14,178 bases of DNA from contig DATDGC010000054.1 in the NCBI GenBank assembly GCA_036522275.1, forward strand, positions 1 to 14,178. Reading direction: 5' to 3'. The notes under the pieces were generated by a model, which saw only the letters and a program-made list of their open reading frames with translations, did not search any database and was not told where the DNA came from. The translations under genes were made by a program, and so were the position numbers. How positions within the stretch are numbered: the stretch's first letter is position 1; every line of letters begins with the position of its first letter. The DNA comes from JAHFRG01 sp036522275. GTDB taxonomy: Bacteria; Pseudomonadota; Gammaproteobacteria; Burkholderiales; JAHFRG01. Of this stretch, positions 1 through 7,219 are shown one piece after another.

Positions 1-1
1 A

Positions 2-1312
2 CACCGCAAGTCACGTGAACTGCAGGCCCCTGCGATAATCGACGCGGCGAGGAAAGCTTACGCAAATGTCCAGGATGGCACGATCATCCCGGTTAACCCA
101 CCTGCTATCCCGGGCCTCGGCATCGTCGCCGGCTTCCAGATATGGATCCAGCAAAAAGGCGGCGGCGACTACGCGCAGCTCGTCAACTTTGTTCAGGAAA
201 TCGTCGAGAAAGCGAAGAAGCGGCCTGAGCTGGCAGGCGTGAACTCCACCATTACCGCCACCGGCCAGCAGCTGCTTGCAGACGTGGACCGTGAAAAAGC
301 GGAGGTTCTGGGGGTTCCAGTGCAGGATGTCTATAACACTTTGCAGACGATGTTCGGTTCCTTATACGTGAGTCAGTTCCCGAAGGACTCTCGCCTGTGG
401 CAGGTGATCCTTCAGGCGGAACCGAAATACCGGCTGACACCCGAAGACGTCGGTCGCTTTTACGTCCGGAACCGCGACGGGAAGATGATTCCGCTTTCTG
501 CGTTGGTTACGAGCCATTATGTCAGCGGCCCGGATCTGGTGACGCGCTTCAATAACTATCCGGCAGTCGCAATCAATGGCTACGCGCGCCTCGGCGTGAG
601 CTCGGGCGAGGCGATTGCCGCAATCCGGGAAATCGTAGAGGCGGAGTTACCCTCGAGTTACGGCTATGACTGGGCGGGCGAGGCGCGCGAAGAGATTGCA
701 TCAGGCTCGACATCGTCCATTGCTTTCGTCTTTGGCTTGATTTTCGTGTTTCTGATTCTGGCTGCCCAATATGAAAGCTGGTCGCTCCCGCTCGGCGTCA
801 TGATGGCTGTGCCATTTGCTTTGCTCGGCGCCATAGTCGCAATTGTACTGCGGCGTATTCCCAACGATATTTATTTCCAGATTGGCCTGATCACGCTCAT
901 CGGACTTGCGGCAAAGAACGCGATCCTGATCGTCGAGTTCGCGGTGGAGAAGAACAGGAAGGAAGGGATGTCCTTCTTCGACGCAGCTGCGGAGGCGGCC
1001 CGACTGCGGCTGCGGCCGATCATCATGACTTCTTTTGCGTTCGTTCTTGGTGTGCTGCCGCTCGCCATCGCCACAGGCGCTTCCGCCAACAGCCGGCATT
1101 CGATCGGCACCGGAGTCATCGGCGGTACGCTGGCGGCCACGCTCATCGCAATCTTTTTCATACCGATGTTCTTCTGGCTGCTGGAAACCCTAAGTGCAAA
1201 ATTATTCGGCGGCAAAGAGATCGCTGAAGGCAGCTACGGAACAACACCCGGGGACAAAGGCGCAGGTGCAGCGCCCGCCGCAGCGCCTCACGAAAAGCGG
1301 GAAGGCAACTGA
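2..1312 (+). CDS. RND efflux pump inner-membrane transporter (AcrB/MexB-like, HAE1), C-terminal part
   Basis: This is the proton-driven inner-membrane pump subunit of a tripartite efflux system that exports hydrophobic or amphiphilic compounds through a periplasmic adaptor and an outer-membrane duct. The frame is open to the left edge with no stop, so the apparent GTG start at 239 is internal. About 436 residues of a usual ~1,040 are present. The extreme left encodes the periplasmic porter motif PPAIPGLGIVAGF. Near 700-1190 there are five hydrophobic segments that fit TM8-TM12, with the RND signatures AAQYESW, GLAAKNAILIVEFA and RLRPIIMTSFAFVLGVLPL. The C-terminus carries a low-complexity Ala/Gly/Pro tail of about 30 residues. 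The stop lies one base before the start of the outer-membrane factor gene, which indicates co-transcription. The adaptor gene would be expected upstream, outside the window. The family is certain; the substrate is unknown. Confidence 0.95.
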   Translation, partial: HRKSRELQAPAIIDAARKAYANVQDGTIIPVNPPAIPGLGIVAGFQIWIQQKGGGDYAQLVNFVQEIVEKAKKRPELAGVNSTITATGQQLLADVDREKAEVLGVPVQDVYNTLQTMFGSLYVSQFPKDSRLWQVILQAEPKYRLTPEDVGRFYVRNRDGKMIPLSALVTSHYVSGPDLVTRFNNYPAVAINGYARLGVSSGEAIAAIREIVEAELPSSYGYDWAGEAREEIASGSTSSIAFVFGLIFVFLILAAQYESWSLPLGVMMAVPFALLGAIVAIVLRRIPNDIYFQIGLITLIGLAAKNAILIVEFAVEKNRKEGMSFFDAAAEAARLRLRPIIMTSFAFVLGVLPLAIATGASANSRHSIGTGVIGGTLAATLIAIFFIPMFFWLLETLSAKLFGGKEIAEGSYGTTPGDKGAGAAPAAAPHEKREGN

Positions 1313-1313
1313 A

Positions 1314-2744
1314 ATGCGCCACCGTGCATTCGCCATGCTTGTCTGCGGACTGCTCGCGGGCTGCACGGTCGGCCCCGACTATCACCGCCCTCAAGTCGAT
1401 ACACCAGACGCTTACATTTACGAACCGGAGCAAGTGGCCGATACAGCTAACACCGAGTGGTGGAAGCAGTTCGACGATTCGGTGCTCGACCAGCTGATCG
1501 CGGAAGCGCTTGCCAACAACAAGAACGTGAAGATCGCCGCGGCCAACGTCGAGCAGGCCGCTGGCGTGCTCACCACCACGCGCTCGCAGCTATTTCCGCA
1601 GATCGGCTACGAGGCTGATGCGAACCGGCAGCGTCTGTCGGGAAACACCGCGATACCGCTGACTCCCGGCACGGCCAACCCGCTAAATAACTACCAGGCG
1701 CTTGCCACAGCGAGCTGGGAGATTGATCTCTGGGGGCGCATCCGTCGACAAACGGAGGCTGCGCGGGCGAACCTACTTGCGACCGACGAGGCGCGACGCG
1801 GCGTCATCCTGAGTCTCGTCGCGCAGGTGGCCAACAGCTACATCCAGCTGCGCGGCCTCGATGAACAGCTAGAGATATCCAAGCGCACACTCGGCGCCTA
1901 CGCGGAGTCGCTCAAGCTTTTCGAGCTGCAGTTCAAGTATGGCCAGGTATCGCAGATGACTGTCGCGCAGGCGCAATCGCAGTACGAAACGGCAGCGGCG
2001 CAGGTCCCGCTGATCGAGCGGCAGATCGCACAGCTCGAGAACGCGATCTCAGTACTGCTCGGGCACAATCCAGGTTCAATACCTCGCGGCAAGACGATTT
2101 TTACTCTTGCGTTGCCTGCCATCCCAGAGGGAGTGCCTTCACAGCTGCTCGAGCGCCGGCCCGATCTCCGGCAGGCCGAGCAGCAGCTCATCGCCGCCAA
2201 CGCCCAGATCGGCGCGGCAAAGGCGCAGTACTTTCCAACCATCTCACTCACCGGCGCTTTCGGCGGGGTGAGTGCCGATCTCAATAATCTGTTTAAAGGC
2301 CCGTCGCGAGCGTGGAACTTCGGCGGCTCCATCATCGGCCCGATCTTCACCGCAGGTTCCATTTCCGGGCAGGTCGCGCAGGCTACTGCGGCGCAGAAAG
2401 CCGCGCTGCTATCCTACGAGTTGGCAATCCAGAACGCCTTTGCCGATGTCGAAAGTTCTCTGGTCGCTCGCCAGAAGTTGGGCGAGCAGGTGGCCGCGCA
2501 GGAACAACTGGTTCTGGCGCTGAAAGATTACTCGCGGCTTGCGCGGCTGCAGTACAACGGCGGCTATGCGCCGTATTCGACCGTGCTGCAGGCCGAGCAA
2601 CAACTCTTCCCCACTGAGCTGACCTGGGCCGCGACGCGCGCGCAGCTGTTTGCCTCATTGGTCGGCGTCTACCAGTCCACCGGCGGCGGCTGGGTCAATG
2701 AAGCCGACAAACTCGCCCCGCAGCCTCTTGCGGGCAGCAACTAG
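1314..2744 (+). CDS. outer-membrane factor lipoprotein of RND efflux system (OprM/NodT family)
   Basis: This is the outer-membrane channel that completes the tripartite pump with the preceding RND transporter. The ATG at 1314 is chosen because it gives a lipoprotein signal peptide (MRHRAFAMLVCGLLAGC, lipobox LAGC, lipidated Cys17, then TVGPDYHRP, the family's usual N-terminus) and has a GGGAAGG ribosome-binding site about 8 bases upstream. A longer frame from 1194 would overlap the RND gene and bury the signal. The product is 476 residues, normal for the family. Two outer-membrane-efflux repeats are visible. The first spans about residues 50-240 (NTEWWKQFDDSVLDQLI, then SWEIDLWGRIRR). The second spans about 270-460 (ERRPDLRQAEQQL, then AAKAQYFPTISLTGAFG). 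The gene starts one base after the RND stop codon. Confidence 0.95.
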   Translation: MRHRAFAMLVCGLLAGCTVGPDYHRPQVDTPDAYIYEPEQVADTANTEWWKQFDDSVLDQLIAEALANNKNVKIAAANVEQAAGVLTTTRSQLFPQIGYEADANRQRLSGNTAIPLTPGTANPLNNYQALATASWEIDLWGRIRRQTEAARANLLATDEARRGVILSLVAQVANSYIQLRGLDEQLEISKRTLGAYAESLKLFELQFKYGQVSQMTVAQAQSQYETAAAQVPLIERQIAQLENAISVLLGHNPGSIPRGKTIFTLALPAIPEGVPSQLLERRPDLRQAEQQLIAANAQIGAAKAQYFPTISLTGAFGGVSADLNNLFKGPSRAWNFGGSIIGPIFTAGSISGQVAQATAAQKAALLSYELAIQNAFADVESSLVARQKLGEQVAAQEQLVLALKDYSRLARLQYNGGYAPYSTVLQAEQQLFPTELTWAATRAQLFASLVGVYQSTGGGWVNEADKLAPQPLAGSN

Positions 2745-2830
2745 TTTGTCACGACCTAGCGTGGTTCGTAATTCAGGAAAACAGGGATGGTTGATTTAAT
2801 CAAATTGCTGTGTTCTGATTGGATACACTA
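2745..2830. other. intergenic gap between efflux operon and pqi operon
   Basis: These 86 bp separate the outer-membrane factor stop from the first pqiA start. The stretch is AT-richer than its flanks and holds the palindrome at 2791-2803. I see no GC-rich hairpin followed by a T-run, so no intrinsic terminator for the efflux genes is evident, and read-through into pqi is possible. No sigma-70 promoter with good spacing stands out. Confidence 0.5.
2791..2803. promoter_or_regulatory. 13-bp palindrome TTGATT-T-AATCAA, candidate operator
   Basis: This is a perfect 6-bp inverted repeat around a single central base, 27 bp upstream of the first pqiA start codon. It fits the T-N11-A form typical of LysR-type regulator boxes, and such sites usually lie near promoters. 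No regulator gene is in the window, and a short AT-rich palindrome can arise by chance, so the operator role is an inference. Confidence 0.3.
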
Positions 2831-3442
2831 ATGCCGGAAGCGAAGCTAATTGCCTGTCACGAATGCGATCTGCTGCAGCGGGAAATTCCGCTGCCGCTCG
2901 GCGGAGAAGTATGCTGTGTCCGCTGCGGGGGGGAGCTCTATCGCAGCCATCCGCAGAGCCTCGACCGCTCGCTCGCATATACGCTTGCCTCCCTCGTGCT
3001 GTTTGTAATAGCAAACCTATTTCCCGTGGTCGGGCTCATCGCACAGGGTCACCTCATTCAAACAACTTTATTTGGCACGGTGCATATACTGTACGTTGAA
3101 GACATGCGGCTTGTCGCCGTATTGGTGTTTGTCACCACGATTCTGATGCCCGGCACAGAAATCGCGGCCATGTGCTACTTAATGCTGCCGCTGCGGCTCG
3201 GATGGGCTCCGCGATGGTTCGCACCCGTCTTCCGTGTGCTGCAGGCGGCGCGGCCGTGGGGCATGGTCGAGGTATTCATGCTCGGTATCATCGTTGCATT
3301 AGCCAAGCTCGCGCATATCGCGAGCGTGGTACCCGGCATCGCGATGTGGTGTATTGCTGGATTGATATTTCTGAGGGCCGCGGCGGTGGCTAAGTTTGAT
3401 GCGCGCATGCTGTGGGCCCGGGCGAGTGCGTACCATGCCTAA
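2831..3442 (+). CDS. pqiA: PqiA-like membrane protein, first single-domain copy
   Basis: This inner-membrane protein belongs to the paraquat-inducible (Pqi/Yeb/Let) MCE lipid-transport systems, where PqiA is thought to handle lipid at the inner membrane next to PqiB. The product is 203 residues. The N-terminus carries a zinc-ribbon-like pair of cysteine motifs (CHEC at residues 9-12, CVRC at 29-32). Four hydrophobic segments follow, at about 49-68, 93-118, 145-165 and 168-188. E. coli PqiA is about 417 residues with two such modules, so this is half of it, and the second half is the next gene. ATG 2831 is preferred over an in-frame TTG at 2819. Ribosome-binding sites are weak for both (a GGA 7 bases before the ATG). 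The gene overlaps the next by 8 bp. Confidence 0.9.
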   Translation: MPEAKLIACHECDLLQREIPLPLGGEVCCVRCGGELYRSHPQSLDRSLAYTLASLVLFVIANLFPVVGLIAQGHLIQTTLFGTVHILYVEDMRLVAVLVFVTTILMPGTEIAAMCYLMLPLRLGWAPRWFAPVFRVLQAARPWGMVEVFMLGIIVALAKLAHIASVVPGIAMWCIAGLIFLRAAAVAKFDARMLWARASAYHA

Positions 3443-4067
3443 ATCAGCGATAACAGCCGCAAGCCAGGGCCTTCTGATTTGCCACGCGTGCGGCCAGTTG
3501 TCGCGGCCGGCACCTGGAGTTCATGAAGCGTTGTGTTCTCGCTGCGGTGCGCATCTGCACATGCGCAAACCGGACAGCATTACCCGGAGCTGGGCCTTGC
3601 TCATCGCCGCCATGATTTGCTACATCCCGGCGAACGTGCTGCCGGTCATGCAAACGGGCTCGCTGTTCGGCTCCCAGACGGACACCATCATGAGCGGAGT
3701 TGTATATTTATGGTCTTCGGGTTCCTGGCCGCTCGCGCTCCTGATATTCTTCGCCAGCATCACGGTGCCGATGCTCAAGATGCTAGCGCTGATCGTCCTG
3801 CTGTTATCGGTGCAATTCCGCTCCGCCTGGCGCCCGAAGGGTCGCACGCGCCTCTACCGGGTGGTGGAATTCGTGGGGCGCTGGTCAATGCTCGATATCT
3901 TCGTCATCGGTATCCTCGTCGCTCTGGTACAATTCCAGGCGCTCGCGACCATCAGGCCCGGCCCGGGAGCGTTAGCGTTCGGCGCGGTGGTGGTGCTGAC
4001 GATGTTCGCTGCGCTGGCTTTTGACCCGCGCCTGATTTGGGATAACATGGATAAACAACATGGCTGA
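3435..4067 (+). CDS. pqiA: PqiA-like membrane protein, second single-domain copy
   Basis: This is the second PqiA module, here a separate 210-residue protein, and it is likely to pair with the preceding gene product in the inner membrane. It repeats the same plan: cysteine pairs CHAC (residues 16-19) and CSRC (34-37), then four hydrophobic segments (around SWALLIAAMICYIPANVLPV, WPLALLIFFASITVPMLKML, SMLDIFVIGILVALVQFQAL and GALAFGAVVVLTMFAALAF). ATG 3435 lies inside the end of the previous gene and gives an 8-bp overlap. The longer frame from 3396 would overlap far more and adds a Cys/Arg-rich stretch foreign to the family. The gene overlaps pqiB by another 8 bp. Both overlaps suggest translational coupling and fixed stoichiometry. 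Confidence 0.9.
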   Translation: MPKSAITAASQGLLICHACGQLSRPAPGVHEALCSRCGAHLHMRKPDSITRSWALLIAAMICYIPANVLPVMQTGSLFGSQTDTIMSGVVYLWSSGSWPLALLIFFASITVPMLKMLALIVLLLSVQFRSAWRPKGRTRLYRVVEFVGRWSMLDIFVIGILVALVQFQALATIRPGPGALAFGAVVVLTMFAALAFDPRLIWDNMDKQHG

Positions 4068-5706
4068 AACACCTCGCCGACCCGATCTCCCTGATATTCC
4101 CGATGCGGTCGCAGTGCCCAAATCGCGCAGATCGCTGCAACTTGTCTGGGTAATCCCGATTGTCGCCGCGCTGGTCGGCGGCTGGCTCGCAGTCAAGACC
4201 ATACTGGAGCAAGGGCCGACGATTACCATCAGCTTCAAAACTGGCGAAGGCCTGGAAGCCGGAAAAACCAAGATCAAGTACAAGGACGTCGAAATCGGTA
4301 CGGTAACAAGCGTCAGGTTTTCCAAAGACGTCAAGCGGGTTATTGCGACAGCGGAACTCACCAAAGAGTCGGAGCCTTACCTTGTCGAAGACATGCAATT
4401 CTGGGTCGTACGTCCACGCATATCCGGCGGAAGCGTATCCGGGCTCGGGACGCTGCTCGGCGGCTCTTATATCGGAACTGATCTCGGCAAATCCACACAA
4501 AAACGGCGCGACTTCATCGGCCTTGAAGTGCCGCCGGTGATCTCCACCGACGTGCCAGGCCGGCAGTTCGTGCTCCACGCAGACACCCTTGGCTCGCTAG
4601 ACATCGGCGTGCCGATCTTTTTCCGGCGATTTCAGGTCGGTCAGGTTGCGGCATACGATCTTGACAAGGACGGCAAGGGCGTGACGCTGAAAATATTTAT
4701 CAACGCGCCGTACGATCAATATGTGAACGGAAATACCCGGTTCTGGAATGCAAGCGGCATTGATGTCACGCTCGACGCCTCCGGCATCACGGTCAATACC
4801 CAATCACTCGTGTCAATTGCGATTGGCGGGATAGCATTCCAGACGCTGGCTGGGGATTCGCTCCTGCCGCCGGCTGAAGCGGATACGGCATTTCAGTTGT
4901 TTTCCGATCGGACTGAAGCGCTGAAGCACAAGGAAACCATATACTCCGATCTTATAGTGGTGTTCAGGGAGTCGGTGCGTGGCTTGCAAGTCGGTGCGCC
5001 CGTGGATTTTTTCGGCATCACCTTGGGAGAAGTGGTGGCTATCAAGACGCAGTTTAATCCGGCCACTGCTGACTTCAGTATCCCCGTCGAGATCCGCATC
5101 TTCCCCGAACGATTGACTTCGCGCTATCTGAAGGGCCCGAAGGGCGGAAGAATTGCTGGAAGCGAGGACCCCAAAAAGTTTATGGAGGGGTTGGTCGAGC
5201 ATGGTTTCCGCGCGCAACTGCGGACTGGAAATCTGCTAACCGGCCAGCTCTACATTGCGCTCGATTTCTTCCCCAATGCACCCAAGGTCAAGTTCGACAC
5301 GTCTCAGGAACCGCCAGAGATACCGGTTGTACCCAGCGGTCTGCAGGCGCTGCAAAAAGTTCTTACTGAGGTCGCAAACAAACTTTCCAATATCGCGGGC
5401 GCCCTCGAGAAAGTGCCGTACGGAGAGATAAGCAAAAACCTTAACGAGACGCTGCAAAGTGCGAACAGTCTGATGAAGCGGCTCGACAAGGAAATTGCAC
5501 CTGAAGCGCGCGACGTACTTGTCGAAGCGCGCAAGTCGCTCACGTCAGCTCAACAATTAATGTCGGCAAGAGGACCGTTGCAGCAGGATACGCGCGAGGC
5601 AATGCGCGAAATCGCACGGGCGGCCGAGGCGTTGCGCGTGCTCGCTGATTATCTCGAACGTCATCCCGAAGCCCTGATACGCGGCAAGCAGGAGGATAAA
5701 AAGTGA
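4060..5706 (+). CDS. pqiB: PqiB-like MCE-domain lipid transport protein
   Basis: PqiB proteins are anchored in the inner membrane and form a periplasm-spanning hydrophobic tube that carries phospholipid between the membranes. The product has 548 residues, matching E. coli PqiB (about 546). There is a short cytoplasmic N-terminus and one transmembrane helix at about residues 28-48. Three MCE (MlaD-like) domains lie at about 53-145 (GEGLEAGKTKIKYKDVEIGTV), 168-232 (LGSLDIGVPIFFRRFQVGQV) and 296-405 (VRGLQVGAPVDFFGITLGEV). A long helical C-terminus (about 425-535) would form the central channel or needle. The start at 4060 overlaps the second pqiA by 8 bp, and the stop overlaps pqiC by 4 bp. No residue or domain appears to be missing. 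Confidence 0.95.
   Translation: MAETPRRPDLPDIPDAVAVPKSRRSLQLVWVIPIVAALVGGWLAVKTILEQGPTITISFKTGEGLEAGKTKIKYKDVEIGTVTSVRFSKDVKRVIATAELTKESEPYLVEDMQFWVVRPRISGGSVSGLGTLLGGSYIGTDLGKSTQKRRDFIGLEVPPVISTDVPGRQFVLHADTLGSLDIGVPIFFRRFQVGQVAAYDLDKDGKGVTLKIFINAPYDQYVNGNTRFWNASGIDVTLDASGITVNTQSLVSIAIGGIAFQTLAGDSLLPPAEADTAFQLFSDRTEALKHKETIYSDLIVVFRESVRGLQVGAPVDFFGITLGEVVAIKTQFNPATADFSIPVEIRIFPERLTSRYLKGPKGGRIAGSEDPKKFMEGLVEHGFRAQLRTGNLLTGQLYIALDFFPNAPKVKFDTSQEPPEIPVVPSGLQALQKVLTEVANKLSNIAGALEKVPYGEISKNLNETLQSANSLMKRLDKEIAPEARDVLVEARKSLTSAQQLMSARGPLQQDTREAMREIARAAEALRVLADYLERHPEALIRGKQEDKK
5690..5695 (+). promoter_or_regulatory. ribosome-binding site AGGAGG for pqiC GTG start
   Basis: A full-consensus AGGAGG sits inside the end of pqiB, 7 bases before GTG 5703. 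It supports that non-ATG start, whose first 20 residues form a lipoprotein signal. Confidence 0.85.
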
Positions 5707-6287
5707 TACGCCTATACGCACTCATCGCTGCAATGTTCGCATTTGTGCAACTCGTTGGCTGCGGCAGCTCGCCCAAGTCGAACTTTTACACGCTAAGTTC
5801 AGGCGCTGCGCCCGAACGTTCGGAAGCCAAGGCCCAGTACAGTGTCGCAATCGGCCCGGTGACGGTGCCGGCAATTATCGACCGTCCGCAGATTGTGACG
5901 CGCAGCGGCCCAAACCAGGTGCAGATCGCCGAACTAGAACGCTGGGCCGGTCCGTTGAGGAGTGAAATACCGCGCGTAATTGCGGCTAACCTTATGCAGC
6001 AGCTCGACGGCGCATATGTATACGTCTATCCGCAGAACGTGAATCTCAACGCAGATTATCAGGTGCTGCTGGAGGTGCAACGCTTTGATTCAACGCTTGG
6101 CGATGCAGTGACGGTCGAGGTTTTGTGGGCGGTACACCCCGCGCAAGGTGGTACGGAGAAAACTGGACGGAGCACCGTGCGAGAGCCGACGAACGGCAAC
6201 AGTTATGACGCACTGGTGGCCGCCTACAGCCGCGCGCTAACGACTGTCAGTCGTGATATCGCTGAAGCAATCCGCTCTACAAGGTAG
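5703..6287 (+). CDS. pqiC: PqiC-like outer-membrane lipoprotein
   Basis: PqiC is the lipoprotein partner of PqiB, thought to dock the MCE tube to the outer membrane. It belongs to the PqiC/YmbA ABC-transport auxiliary family. The 194-residue product begins at GTG 5703 with a lipoprotein signal (MIRLYALIAAMFAFVQLVGC, lipobox LVGC, Cys20), followed by SSPKSNFYTLSSG, a typical start for the family. The core contains VAIGPVTVPAIIDRPQIV and LERWAGPLRSEIPRVIAANL, both characteristic. The start codon overlaps the pqiB stop (GTGA, 4 bp). The gene ends in two consecutive TAG codons and is the last gene of the + strand run. Confidence 0.92.
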   Translation: MIRLYALIAAMFAFVQLVGCGSSPKSNFYTLSSGAAPERSEAKAQYSVAIGPVTVPAIIDRPQIVTRSGPNQVQIAELERWAGPLRSEIPRVIAANLMQQLDGAYVYVYPQNVNLNADYQVLLEVQRFDSTLGDAVTVEVLWAVHPAQGGTEKTGRSTVREPTNGNSYDALVAAYSRALTTVSRDIAEAIRSTR

Positions 6288-6297
6288 TAGAACTACC
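6283..6297 (+). terminator. small hairpin at the end of pqiC, weak terminator candidate
   Basis: GGTAGT and ACTACC form a perfect 6-bp stem around a 3-base loop and overlap both tandem TAG stops. No T-run follows, so this is not a classical intrinsic terminator. It lies in the short convergent gap before the - strand barrel gene, where transcription should end. Confidence 0.25.
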
Positions 6298-6349
6298 AAC
6301 CTCCACAGAAGAGCGCGGCTGATAAAAAATCTCGGCTTCGAATTCGATT

Positions 6350-7177
6350 CTAAAAGAGTTCTTTTGGAAGCAGGAATTGCACCTGGACGCGTAACTGAAA
6401 GTTCGGACCGTTGTTGGGCGTGACCACGTTGTAGTACCCCGACAATTGGGAGTTCACGGGAAGTCTACCCAGGTGAAAGATCTTGCCGACGCCTCCGCCG
6501 AGCGGCACCGTCCAGCCGTCTGACTTCCAGTTGCTGGTCATAATCGGCGACGAGGTAAGGTAGAGTCCATCGTGGAAGTTGTAGTTGAGGAAAGGCTGGA
6601 GCAGGAAATTGTTATAACTGGGGGAACTGCTCGATCCGCCGACCGACCAGACGTTATTCGCGAGAAATCCATAGACCCAGGGGTCGCCTTTTTCAAGATG
6701 AAGTATTACTATGGACGGCCCGAGGCCCCAGCGGTCATTGCCGAGCGCGTTGTCCGTGTGTGTCGGCAACTGCACGATCGGGCCGGCTCCCCAGATCACG
6801 CCGCCTTTGGGGACGGCAGGGGACATGAACCCGGTAAATTGAATGTCGCCAAGGCCGTTAACGCGCTCCTGACCTGGGGCTAATCCGGGCTGCGAAATGA
6901 TCGGCATGATGGTACGGGTGATGAGGTTCCACTCCGGATTCAGCTCAATCGGGATTACAGGCTGAACATTCAGAATGTTTTGCGTTTCGTTCTGCGGCCC
7001 GACGTTGAAGTTGGTGTTGTTCTGAAACGGCACGCTGATCAGGTTGGCCACCGGGTTTTGCGCCAGCTTTGCAAGCTCTTCAGCACTGAGATCGGCCCGG
7101 GCGGGCGAGGCGATACTTGCCGTGAGGGCGAGCAGCGCAATGCCCCTGACAGCCTGCGTTGCTGTCGCTTTCTTCAT
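6350..7177 (-). CDS. putative outer-membrane beta-barrel protein ('neuromedin U'-type annotation)
   Basis: This 275-residue exported protein starts with a Sec signal peptide (MKKATATQAVRGIALLALTA up to SPARA, then DLSAEELAKLAQNPVANLIS). The rest is rich in alternating polar/hydrophobic strands with aromatic girdles. It holds LNVQPVIPIELNPEWNLITR, GAGPIVQLPTHTD, RWGLGPSIV and FLLQPFLNYN, and ends VQVQFLLPKELF with a terminal aromatic residue, as outer-membrane barrels often do. I recognise the family often mis-annotated as 'neuromedin U' or 'transporter'. It has no assigned biochemical role, but a porin-like channel is plausible. AGGGAG lies 7 bases before the start. Only 42 bp separate it from the upstream solute-binding protein gene, which suggests co-transcription. 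Confidence 0.82.
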   Translation of the reverse strand: MKKATATQAVRGIALLALTASIASPARADLSAEELAKLAQNPVANLISVPFQNNTNFNVGPQNETQNILNVQPVIPIELNPEWNLITRTIMPIISQPGLAPGQERVNGLGDIQFTGFMSPAVPKGGVIWGAGPIVQLPTHTDNALGNDRWGLGPSIVILHLEKGDPWVYGFLANNVWSVGGSSSSPSYNNFLLQPFLNYNFHDGLYLTSSPIMTSNWKSDGWTVPLGGGVGKIFHLGRLPVNSQLSGYYNVVTPNNGPNFQLRVQVQFLLPKELF

Positions 7178-7219
7178 CGCTGTTCTCCCTGTCGTGCGCT
7201 ACTGAACTTGGCAGGGTAA

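Noticed and set aside
239..241. GTG at 239 as start of the RND gene
   Set aside because: The frame is open to the left edge and encodes conserved RND porter-domain sequence upstream, so this is an internal codon.
1194..1313. Upstream extension of the outer-membrane factor
   Set aside because: It would overlap the RND gene by about 119 bp and place 40 residues before a perfect lipoprotein signal. ATG 1314 has its own ribosome-binding site.
2819..2830. TTG start adding four residues to the first PqiA
   Set aside because: It has no ribosome-binding site, and ATG 2831 gives the usual short N-terminus before the first cysteine pair.
6318..6350. Possible - strand terminator after the barrel gene (T6 run, TCGAATTCGA palindrome)
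   Set aside because: A six-T run is present at 6324-6329, but the palindrome before it cannot form a stable stem with a loop, so an intrinsic terminator is not supported.
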